This document shows positions 1 to 6,966 of a stretch of DNA of 19,086 nt, one piece after another. The stretch comes from CAYGZQ01 sp964354375 [NCBI: uncultured Planctomycetota bacterium] (GTDB taxonomy: Bacteria > JAJVIF01 > JAPKYR01), in NCBI GenBank assembly GCA_964354375.1, contig CAYGZQ010000072.1:1-19086 (forward strand). The letters run 5' to 3'. Position 1 is the stretch's first letter. Each line of letters opens with the position of its first letter. Under the pieces are notes generated by a model. It saw only the letters and a list, made by a program, of their open reading frames with translations. It made no database searches and was not told the origin of the DNA. The translations under genes were made by a program, and so were the position numbers.

Positions 1-11
1 AGGGGGGGGAC
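1..11. repeat. Right half of a G/C-run palindromic repeat, cut by the window edge
   Basis: The first 11 bases read A, eight G, AC. This matches the right arm of the palindrome found complete at 12998-13017 and 18972-18991. The left arm would lie outside the window. Confidence 0.5.
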
Positions 12-54
12 GATTCCTTGTGAACCCAGTATTCATGCATGCTCCAGACTAACC

Positions 55-80
55 ATCCCCCCCGGTCTTCCGGGGGGGAT
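55..80. repeat. G/C-run hairpin downstream of the dnaE-type gene
   Basis: This is a perfect inverted repeat: ATCCCCCCCGG at 55-65, loop TCTT, and CCGGGGGGGAT at 70-80. It lies 25 bases beyond the stop codon of the polymerase gene, which is read on the minus strand. There is no adjoining T-run on either strand, so a standard intrinsic terminator is not shown, although a hairpin this strong could still slow polymerase or protect a 3' end. It resembles the dispersed G/C-run palindromes but has a different loop. Confidence 0.75.
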
Positions 81-104
81 TATAGGGGGGGCTGCTCCCG
101 CCAT

Positions 105-3100
105 TCATGCGGCACTCACGTCGGCCGTCTCCTCCCTGGGAACAGTCGGGAATATCGGGACGGTCGACCTGATCCCGAGTTTTATTTCATCGGTAAATTC
201 TTTCTTTGATGTTTTTATATTGAGCGCGTCGCCGAGCGGCAGGATTTTTTCGACCACCAGGGTGGACGTTCCGAGGTCCACCTGGACCTTGCCCTCCATG
301 CAAAGCCCGCTGGAGGCCTGCGTGCGAAGTACCATGGCGTAACGCCGGTAAGCCTCGGGGAAAACCACCGTGTCGAACGTGCCGCTCAGGTCCTCGAGCG
401 ATATGAGCGCCATGGGCTCCCTTTTTTCTTTCGTGACGGCGGGCTTGATGGACACGAGGATTCCGCCCATACGTATGCGCCTGCCCGCGTAATGCATCAT
501 GTCCGCGCCCTGTACGAATCCGGCCTTTTTCATGGCGCCCTGAAGCGGCTCGAGAGGATGGATGGACACGATCATGCCGAGCACGTCCACCTCGGCCTGG
601 ATCTGCTCGAAGAGCGAGTAGTCGCGGTTCCATGAGGGCTCCTCCGCGATCTCCGCGTTCCAACCCTCGGAGAAAGTGAGGAAGTGCTTTTCATTTTCTT
701 CGCCGATCCTGTCCTTGAACAGGAGGGGCTGGCGAGGGGATTTTGCGGGACGGTGCATCCTGGCGCGCATGGCCTCGGCGAGCTCGGCCAGGAGCACCGG
801 CCTGGTGGCGTGAAGGGACCTGAATGCTCCGACCCGTATCAGCGCGTGCGTCTGCTCGTAACCTGTTCCGGTGCGCGCGAGGAAGTCCGCGACCGACCGG
901 AACGGTCCCTCGGTATTTCTCGCAAGAAGGATCGAATCGATCGCATCGTCGGTGAGGCACCCGACCGTCTCGAGGCCCAGGAGCACCCGTCTTCCGCGAC
1001 CCACATGCGTTTTCTCGCTGCGATTGATTTCGGGGAGCTCGATATTCAGTCCGAACCGCCGCGCGTCTCGGATGTAATAATCGGCCGGGAAGAATCCGCC
1101 CGCGTTGGAAAGCCTGGAGGCGAAAAATTCCGCCGTGTGATGGGCCTTCAGGTAGGCGCACTGCCAGGCGAGGATCGCGAACTGGGCCGCGTGCGCCTTG
1201 CAGAACGAGTAGCCGACGAACGACGCTATCTGCTCCCAGATTTTCTCGCGCGACTCCCCGTCGATCCCGCGCATCTCGCATTTTTCGATGAACTCCCTCT
1301 CCAGGTCCTCCCTGGCCGTGCGACTGTCGAGCGCTTTCCCGCTCATCATGCGCCTGAGAAGGTCGGCCTGGCCCAGAGACACGCCCGCAAGCTCGTGCAG
1401 AACCTTGAGCACGTCCTCCTGGTAGACGATCACCCCGTAGGTGTCCCTGAGGATCTCGGCCATCCTGGGATGCGAGTGCCGGATGTTTTCGGGGTTGTGA
1501 TGGCGGTTGACGAATTCGTCCATCATGCCGCTCGCCGACACCCCGGGCCGTATGAGGGCGGTCGCGGCCATGTGCATGTCGTAGGAGGGCGTGCCGAGCT
1601 TTCTCAGGAGGTTGCGTATCATCGGCGACTCGGCGTCGAAACATCCCACGGTGGCTCCGCGACGGAAGAGGCCGATGGTGGCGGGGTCTTTCGAGAGTGA
1701 GTCCATGTCCTCGATATCGATCGCGAGCGCCTCGCCGTTTCGATCGATCGCCTCCAGTGTGTCCTCGTACACTCCCAGCCCTCGCTGCGACAGGAGATCG
1801 AGCTTGATCAGGCCCACCTCCTCGCAGTCGCGCATGTCGTACTGGGTGATCACGAATCCCTTTGCGGCGCGATTGAGGGGGGCGTAGCGATGGATCGGCT
1901 CCGGCGAGAGGACAAGCCCGCCCACGTGCACCGACTGATGTATGGGCAGATCCATGATTTTTTTCGCGCAGGCAAGGATGGTTTTCAGGGGCTCCTCGCT
2001 CAACGGAAGCTCCCTCGACACCGGGTGCTCTTCGAGACGCTCGCCGGATTTGTCCCACCATGTGGGCAGGTAGAGGCTCCAGCGGGATATTTCCTGATTG
2101 GAATAGCCGAGCGCTTTTCCGGTTTCGCGAAACGAGCTTTTGAGGCCGAGGGTGATTATGGTGCCGACGCTCGCCACCTTGCTTTGACCGTAGCGCTCCT
2201 CGACGTACTGCACCATCTCGTCGCGATGGGTCCATGAAAAATCGAGATCGATATCCGGGGGGCTCGATCGCTCGGGGTTGAGAAATCTCTCGAAGTAGAG
2301 GTCGTAGCGGATCGGGTCGACCTGGGAGATATCGAGGCCGTAACTGATGATCGAATCGCCCGCCGATCCCCGTCCGAGCGTGCGGTAGCCGCGACGTCGC
2401 GACTCCTCCACAACGTCCGCCACGATCAGGAAGAAATTCGCGAAACCGTGGTCCCCGATAATCGCAAGTTCTTTCTCAAGGCGTGCCTGTATGATGGGGG
2501 TCCATTTTCTGTATTTCTCCCTGAGCCGGGGCGTGACCTTCTCGCGCAGATGATCGATGGGGCGCTTGCCCGGGGGAAGGTCGGGCGGGGGAGGTATGAG
2601 CCATTTTCTATCGGGCCAGTCCCAGGCGCATCGGATGGCAAGCTCCTGTGCGTTCATGAGCGCCTCGGGCACATTTTGCGCGCGGAAGGGTTTTTCGAAC
2701 TCGGAGGGGTCCTGGAGGAAGCAGGCGGGGTCGACGGTGGGGATTTTATCCTTCAGGCAGAGGCCGGTACGCATGGCGGTGAGGATGGCGTGAATGATGT
2801 ATTCGTCGCGGGAGGTCATGTGGACGTTGCCGGTGGCGACCGGCGGTCGGCCGAGGCGTCGGCACTCCTTCAGCATCGCGAAGAACCGTTTCCTGGTGAT
2901 CGATCTTTCACCCCAGGCAAGCTCGCCGAACAGCCGTCCGGGCGGGATTTTTTCGTGAAGCTCGCGGAAAACTGCGGGGATGTCGGCGATCACGACAAAA
3001 CCCTCGTGGGCGTGCTCGACGGCCTGTTCGATGGGGTCGAAATTGTCGGGATCGAGGTTTCGGAGGCTTACGATCTCGGAAAGGCGTCGGAAGGCCTGAA

Positions 3101-3350
3101 GGTTTTCGGTGAGCAGTATCAGGCGGCGCGAGGGTCTGCGGGGGGAGGCTATCTGCGCTCCGATGAGCGGCGCGAGTCCGTTCCTGCGGCAGCTTTTCAC
3201 GAACCTCGGCACCGCCCAGAGGCCGTCGCGGTCGGTGATCGCGAGGTGGGTGTAGCCGAGGCCGGCGGCATGCTCGGTCAGCAATTCCGGCAGGGTGGTC
3301 CCACGTCGCATGCTGTAGGCTGAGTGGATATGTAGTTGCGGAACCGGCAC
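105..3350 (-). CDS. dnaE: DnaE-family DNA polymerase III alpha subunit, DnaE2-like
   Basis: A C-family DNA polymerase of 1081 residues that extends primed DNA in the cytoplasm. The N-terminal PHP domain shows HIHS at residues 7-10, TDRDG at 39-43 and GNVH at 174-177. TDR stands where replicative DnaE has TDH, so its metal site may be altered. The palm carries PPDIDLDF at 364-371 and IKLDLL at 515-520, placing the likely catalytic aspartates at 366, 368 and 518. GRGSAG (326-331) and HVGG (475-478) are also present. An OB-fold-like region lies near residues 930-1045. The length and the TDRDG, PPDIDLDF and IKLDLL motifs fit the error-prone DnaE2 branch better than the roughly 1160-residue replicative enzyme. 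It starts at GTG with AAGGAG at 3360-3365, nine bases upstream. No imuA, imuB or lexA and no obvious LexA box are seen here. The family call is certain; the DnaE2 assignment is inferred. Confidence 0.93.
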   Translation of the reverse strand: MPVPQLHIHSAYSMRRGTTLPELLTEHAAGLGYTHLAITDRDGLWAVPRFVKSCRRNGLAPLIGAQIASPRRPSRRLILLTENLQAFRRLSEIVSLRNLDPDNFDPIEQAVEHAHEGFVVIADIPAVFRELHEKIPPGRLFGELAWGERSITRKRFFAMLKECRRLGRPPVATGNVHMTSRDEYIIHAILTAMRTGLCLKDKIPTVDPACFLQDPSEFEKPFRAQNVPEALMNAQELAIRCAWDWPDRKWLIPPPPDLPPGKRPIDHLREKVTPRLREKYRKWTPIIQARLEKELAIIGDHGFANFFLIVADVVEESRRRGYRTLGRGSAGDSIISYGLDISQVDPIRYDLYFERFLNPERSSPPDIDLDFSWTHRDEMVQYVEERYGQSKVASVGTIITLGLKSSFRETGKALGYSNQEISRWSLYLPTWWDKSGERLEEHPVSRELPLSEEPLKTILACAKKIMDLPIHQSVHVGGLVLSPEPIHRYAPLNRAAKGFVITQYDMRDCEEVGLIKLDLLSQRGLGVYEDTLEAIDRNGEALAIDIEDMDSLSKDPATIGLFRRGATVGCFDAESPMIRNLLRKLGTPSYDMHMAATALIRPGVSASGMMDEFVNRHHNPENIRHSHPRMAEILRDTYGVIVYQEDVLKVLHELAGVSLGQADLLRRMMSGKALDSRTAREDLEREFIEKCEMRGIDGESREKIWEQIASFVGYSFCKAHAAQFAILAWQCAYLKAHHTAEFFASRLSNAGGFFPADYYIRDARRFGLNIELPEINRSEKTHVGRGRRVLLGLETVGCLTDDAIDSILLARNTEGPFRSVADFLARTGTGYEQTHALIRVGAFRSLHATRPVLLAELAEAMRARMHRPAKSPRQPLLFKDRIGEENEKHFLTFSEGWNAEIAEEPSWNRDYSLFEQIQAEVDVLGMIVSIHPLEPLQGAMKKAGFVQGADMMHYAGRRIRMGGILVSIKPAVTKEKREPMALISLEDLSGTFDTVVFPEAYRRYAMVLRTQASSGLCMEGKVQVDLGTSTLVVEKILPLGDALNIKTSKKEFTDEIKLGIRSTVPIFPTVPREETADVSAA

Positions 3351-3411
3351 GGGGGGGAACTCCTTCCAGATCCTTCAAACCTGGGAAGAGTATACCACAA
3401 AAGCATAACAT

Positions 3412-3813
3412 TTGTATAGTATTTTTAGGGAAAAATTTGCAGTCCATTGTGCGGACTGCAGTCGGCACAGCAGTTTCTGTTATAATGAAGCTATAGGCAT
3501 TGATGAGGCGTTCATAGAAGAGCTTGTGAGGCGTGTCGTACGTGTGGCTCAGCCCGAGCGGATTATACTGTTCGGCTCGGCAGCGTCCGGCCGAATGACC
3601 CCGGACAGCGATATCGATCTGCTGGTTCTCAAATCAACGCCGATCGATCGGAGAAAGGAAAGCACCCAGGTCCGCGAGGTCCTTCGCGGGCTCGGCTTTC
3701 CGTTCGATGTGATCGTCATGGCTACTGAGCGCTTTGAGGAGACCAAGGACATTGTGGGGGGGGTCGCGTATCCCGCCGCCAAGTACGGCAAGGTGATCTA
3801 TGAAGCCGCCTGA
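3412..3813 (+). CDS. MNT-type minimal nucleotidyltransferase (MntA-like antitoxin)
   Basis: A small nucleotidyltransferase of the pol beta superfamily. The family motif GS-X10-D-X-D is complete: G55-S56 followed by D67 and D69, with a third carboxylate at D99 in FPFDVIV. In HEPN/MNT (HepT/MntA) pairs, such proteins AMPylate and silence the HEPN RNase toxin. The stop codon overlaps the start of a HEPN-like remnant, the usual operon arrangement. The start is uncertain. TTG at 3412 has no visible ribosome-binding site and adds about 28 residues that family members normally lack. Alignment to relatives would favour a start near residue 28-31, but only ATA or ATT codons occur there; GTG at 3526 is the next option. 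The enzyme fold is well supported, the antitoxin role inferred from the partner. Confidence 0.82.
   Translation: MYSIFREKFAVHCADCSRHSSFCYNEAIGIDEAFIEELVRRVVRVAQPERIILFGSAASGRMTPDSDIDLLVLKSTPIDRRKESTQVREVLRGLGFPFDVIVMATERFEETKDIVGGVAYPAAKYGKVIYEAA
3438..3460. promoter_or_regulatory. Perfect inverted repeat between divergent genes, possible operator
   Basis: TGCAGTCC at 3438-3445 and GGACTGCA at 3453-3460 form a perfect 8-bp inverted repeat around a 7-bp spacer. It lies between the divergent polymerase and nucleotidyltransferase genes and overlaps the -35 region of the TATAAT box at 3481. There is no T-run, so an operator is more likely than a terminator. Which protein would bind is unknown. 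Confidence 0.4.
3458..3486 (+). promoter_or_regulatory. Possible promoter with a consensus -10 box (TATAAT)
   Basis: TATAAT lies at 3481-3486. Seventeen bases upstream is a poor -35, GCAGTC. If used, transcription would begin near 3493, downstream of the TTG start listed for the nucleotidyltransferase. That would force translation to begin at a later codon such as ATT 3499 or GTG 3526. The box also lies inside the open frame, so it may be fortuitous. Confidence 0.35.
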
Positions 3814-3958
3814 GGAAGTGAAGCGCGAAATCGTGAGGCAGCGGCTCGCGAAAGCCTCAAGGAAACAGGGAACGCGGTCAAGGAGGCTGCCAGGGTCAGG
3901 GAGAAGATACGGAGCGTTCTTGCAGGGAGGCTGTGAACAGCCTCAAGACTTAGAATAG
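3800..3958 (+). pseudogene. Truncated, frameshifted HEPN-domain gene (HepT-like toxin remnant)
   Basis: ATG at 3800 overlaps the end of the nucleotidyltransferase gene. The first residues, MKPPEEVKREIVRQRLAKA, are typical of a HEPN-protein N terminus. The frame then loses similarity and ends at TAG 3956-3958. In another frame, 3852-3936 encodes ESLKETGNAVKEAARVREK and then IRSVLAGRL with a TGA stop, which looks like the C-terminal helix of the same family. The piece between, about 90 residues in intact members and including the R-X4-6-H ribonuclease motif, is missing. The simplest reading is an internal deletion plus a frameshift, leaving the toxin dead and the partner intact. The product, if made, would be 52 residues. 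Confidence 0.7.
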
Positions 3959-3967
3959 CCGGCTGCA

Positions 3968-4858
3968 ATGCTCGATCTCGCGCTCACCATAGTCTGCACA
4001 ACGAGCATAGGGGTCATCGTCAAGATCGCCGAGACCAGAGTCAGGGAGCGTCTCACGATGCTCCTGCTCAATTACATCGTCGCGACCCTCATCAGCACCG
4101 CGTTGTGGATAGCTCCCGGTCTCGCCTCGCAACCGGGAGACGCATTGGGACCCGGATTGTCACTGACCATAGCAGCGATGATCCTCGCACCTGTCGGGGG
4201 ATTTGTCTTCGCCTTGAATTTCTTTCTCATGGTGCTCGCTATCAAGAAACGCGGGGTGGCTCTCCCGGTGACCTTGATGCGGCTCTCCGCGATTGTGCCC
4301 GTGGCCGCGTCGCTTCTGTTCTTCGGTGAATCTCCGACATGGTTGCAGGTTCTCGGCATGCTGGGTGCGCTCGCAGCAGCGGCGATGATGTCGGTGAGCT
4401 TCCGTGGCGGCGAGCTTGTGAGGAGTACAGACGGCGAGTCGAAGATGATACTCGCGATTTCCTCGCTTGCACTGCTGTTTTGTTTCGGTCTCGGGGACCT
4501 GACCATGAAGCTCTTCGAGAGGCTCGGCAACCAGCAGGAAAGACCGTTGTTCCTTGCGGCGTTATTCGGATCTGCCGGAATCAGTGTGGGAGTGACGATG
4601 CTGCTGAGAAGGGTCGGAGTGAAGCCGGTGGACGCGATGTGGGGCATTCTGCTCGGTGTGCCGAACTACTTCTCGAGCTATTTTCTCGTGGGAGCATTGA
4701 GGGTGTTTCCGAGCCATGTGGTTTTCCCCACGGTGACTGCGCTCACGGTCATGGTGATAGCCCTGATTGCGAGAACCGTTTTCAGGGAGGGCATCGGCGC
4801 TCTCGGGCTCGCCGGGATTGCGCTGACGCTGGTGAGCATTGCGGCCGTCAATCTGTGA
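3968..4858 (+). CDS. DMT-superfamily (EamA-like) membrane transporter
   Basis: A 296-residue, very hydrophobic protein with about ten predicted membrane helices, the size and pattern of the drug/metabolite transporter superfamily. Helices cluster near residues 1-20, 32-50, 62-90, 98-118, 124-142, 158-178, 196-212, 222-242, 246-266 and 272-294. A charged loop at about 145-158 separates two five-helix halves. The substrate cannot be read from sequence. It starts at ATG 3968, ten bases after the HEPN remnant's stop, with no clear Shine-Dalgarno sequence, so it may depend on readthrough or coupling from upstream. It converges on lepA, with a MITE-like element between the two stop codons. Confidence 0.85.
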   Translation: MLDLALTIVCTTSIGVIVKIAETRVRERLTMLLLNYIVATLISTALWIAPGLASQPGDALGPGLSLTIAAMILAPVGGFVFALNFFLMVLAIKKRGVALPVTLMRLSAIVPVAASLLFFGESPTWLQVLGMLGALAAAAMMSVSFRGGELVRSTDGESKMILAISSLALLFCFGLGDLTMKLFERLGNQQERPLFLAALFGSAGISVGVTMLLRRVGVKPVDAMWGILLGVPNYFSSYFLVGALRVFPSHVVFPTVTALTVMVIALIARTVFREGIGALGLAGIALTLVSIAAVNL

Positions 4859-4878
4859 CACCATCGCCATGCGCAAGT

Positions 4879-5100
4879 AGGGGCTGTTGAAAAACCTAAT
4901 TCGATGCCGAATCCGGTGGCACCCTCAGGCGGAAAGGCTGCGTAAGCAGGCTTTCTACCTGGGGGTGCTCGATCTATTAATCCCTTTATTCATGCGGCAT
5001 TCAGGTCGTCGGCTCAGCACCCCCAAGCTCGGGGACTCGCTTGAGGGTGCCACACATGGTATGCCCTCCCTGCGCAGAATTGGACTTTTTCAACAGCCCC
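4879..5100. mobile_element. MITE-like element with 15-bp terminal inverted repeats
   Basis: GGGGCTGTTGAAAAA at 4880-4894 is exactly repeated in inverse at 5086-5100. Nested inside are GTGGCACCCTCA (4916-4927) with its complement at 5042-5053, and GGGGGTGCT (4961-4969) with its complement at 5016-5024. The whole of about 222 bp can therefore fold into one long imperfect hairpin. AAGT flanks both sides (4875-4878 and 5101-5104), consistent with a target-site duplication of 4 bp (5 bp, CAAGT, if the right end is 5099). It contains no credible coding frame, so it would be non-autonomous, moved by a transposase elsewhere. It sits between convergent genes and could also act as a bidirectional terminator. 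Confidence 0.75.
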
Positions 5101-5112
5101 AAGTGGCGTCGC

Positions 5113-6924
5113 CTACTCATCTTCCTTGATTTTCAATGCTGCGAGGAAAGCGTCCTGGGGGATGGAGACCGATCCCACCTGCTTCATCTTCTGCTTGCCC
5201 TTCTTCTGCTGCTCCAGGAGTTTTCGCTTCCGGGTTATGTCGCCGCCGTAGCATTTGGCGGTGACGTCCTTCCTGAGGGCCTTGATCGTCTCGCGCGCGA
5301 TGATCCGTCCCCCTATCGCGGCCTGGACCGGGATGTCAAACAAGTGCCGCGGTATCGTGCTCCGCAGCTTGACCACCATCGACCGTCCCTTGCGTTGCGC
5401 CGAGTCCGTGTCGGAGAGGAATGTCAGCGCATCGACCGCTTCTCCGTGGACAAGGATGTCCACCTTGACGAGATCGGTCGACTCATACCCGGAATGCTCG
5501 TAGTCGAGGGAGCCGTAACCCCGGGTCCCGCTCTTCAGGCGGTCGTTGAAGTCGATAATCAGCTCGGAAAGGGGGATCCGGTACTTCATCGTCACCCGGT
5601 CGGCGCCGATGTACTGCATCCCCTGGTCGACTGCGCGGCGCCTGTGCGCGAGATCCATGACCGCGCCGATGAACTCCTTGGGCGTGACAATCGTGCACTC
5701 GCAGATCGGCTCACGGATGTCGGCCAGGCGTGTGCGGTCCGGGAACTGCGCGGGGCTCTCGATGTATGCCACATGCCGGTCCGTAAACTCGATCTCGTAA
5801 CGAACCGTCGGCACGGTGACCACAAGCTCGAGCTCATACTCTCTCTCAAGCCGCTGCTGCACGATCTCCATGTGAAGCACGCCGAGGAATCCCAGGCGAT
5901 AGCCGAATCCGAGCGCAGCCGACATCTCCGGCTGGTAACTGAAGCTGGAATCGTTGAGATGAAGTTTCTCCAGCGCTCTTGTCAGGCGCTCGTAGTCTTC
6001 GGGCTCGACGGGATAGAAGCTGGCGAAGACCATCTGCTTGGGCTCTCGATATCCCGGCAGCGGCTTCACCTTGTCGCGCTTTCCGGCGAGAAAGACAGTG
6101 TCGCCTACATGAGCGTCGGAGGCCTCACGTATCGTGGCGGCGAAGAAGCCCACCTCTCCCGCCGAGAGGGAATCGATTTTCTGTTCCCAGGGCGTGAGCA
6201 CTCCAAGCTCGTTGATTTCGAATTTTCTCCCGGTGGCAATCATCTCGATGCTGTCGCCGATGCGTATCGTGCCGTCGATCACGCGCACGTACACGATTAC
6301 TCCGCGATACGTGTCGAAATGGCTGTCGAAGATGAGGGCTCGGAACGGCGCGTCGGGATCGCCCTGCGGTGGCGGCACCTCCCTCACGATCCGCTCCAGC
6401 ACTTCCTTCACGCCGCGACCGTCCTTGGCGCTGACAAGGCTGATCTCCTCTTCGTGGCCTCCGATGAGATTTATGACCTCCTGCTTGACCTCCTCCGTTC
6501 TGGCCTGCGGGAGGTCGATCTTGTTGATGACCGGAATTATCGTGTCGTCCTGTTCGAGTGCCAGGTAGAGGTTGGCGATGGTCTGGGCCTGGGGACCCTG
6601 GGACGCGTCCACCAGAAGGATCGCGCCCTCGCATGCCGCGAGCGACCTGCTCACCTCGTAGGAAAAATCCACATGGCCCGGCGTGTCGACAAGGTTCAGC
6701 TGGTACTCGGTGCCGTCGGCGGACACATAGGGGAGTCTGACCGCAACCGCCTTAATAGTGATTCCGCGCTCGCGCTCGAGGTCCATCGTGTCGAGCATCC
6801 GATCATGCATGCGCTTGGCGGGCACCGCACCGGTGATCTCGAGTATCCGGTCCGCAAGGGTGGACTTGCCGTGATCGATGTGCGCGACGATCGCGAAATT
6901 ACGTATGTGCCCAAGGTCGGTCAT
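5113..6924 (-). CDS. lepA: Elongation factor 4, ribosome-associated GTPase LepA
   Basis: A translational GTPase of 603 residues, the usual LepA length, acting on ribosomes and implicated in back-translocation and initiation or ribosome assembly. The G1 loop AHIDHGKST is at 14-22, the G2 region RGITIK at 53-58, G3 DTPGHVDF at 80-87 and G4 NKID at 134-137. The C-terminal LepA-specific part is present and ends in a lysine-rich tail typical of the family (KRKLLEQQKKGKQKMKQVG). The start is ATG 6924 with GGAG (CTCC at 6930-6933 on the plus strand) five bases upstream. It follows murJ by 42 bases on the same strand and is probably co-transcribed with it. The MITE-like element lies just past its stop. 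Confidence 0.98.
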   Translation of the reverse strand: MTDLGHIRNFAIVAHIDHGKSTLADRILEITGAVPAKRMHDRMLDTMDLERERGITIKAVAVRLPYVSADGTEYQLNLVDTPGHVDFSYEVSRSLAACEGAILLVDASQGPQAQTIANLYLALEQDDTIIPVINKIDLPQARTEEVKQEVINLIGGHEEEISLVSAKDGRGVKEVLERIVREVPPPQGDPDAPFRALIFDSHFDTYRGVIVYVRVIDGTIRIGDSIEMIATGRKFEINELGVLTPWEQKIDSLSAGEVGFFAATIREASDAHVGDTVFLAGKRDKVKPLPGYREPKQMVFASFYPVEPEDYERLTRALEKLHLNDSSFSYQPEMSAALGFGYRLGFLGVLHMEIVQQRLEREYELELVVTVPTVRYEIEFTDRHVAYIESPAQFPDRTRLADIREPICECTIVTPKEFIGAVMDLAHRRRAVDQGMQYIGADRVTMKYRIPLSELIIDFNDRLKSGTRGYGSLDYEHSGYESTDLVKVDILVHGEAVDALTFLSDTDSAQRKGRSMVVKLRSTIPRHLFDIPVQAAIGGRIIARETIKALRKDVTAKCYGGDITRKRKLLEQQKKGKQKMKQVGSVSIPQDAFLAALKIKEDE

Positions 6925-6966
6925 TCGGTCTCCGGAAATGCATTTTAACCAACCGAGTGGAGTTAC

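Noticed and set aside
102-121. Near-match of about 20 bases between the end of the polymerase gene (102-121) and the inside of the MITE-like element (4989-5008)
   Set aside because: Only 12 bases are exact, which chance gives in a window this long, and the first copy is coding sequence.
5041-6948. 635-codon open frame antisense to lepA, and similar long frames opposite murJ, dnaE and trmFO
   Set aside because: They lie opposite well-conserved genes, follow from high GC and codon bias, and have no family signature.
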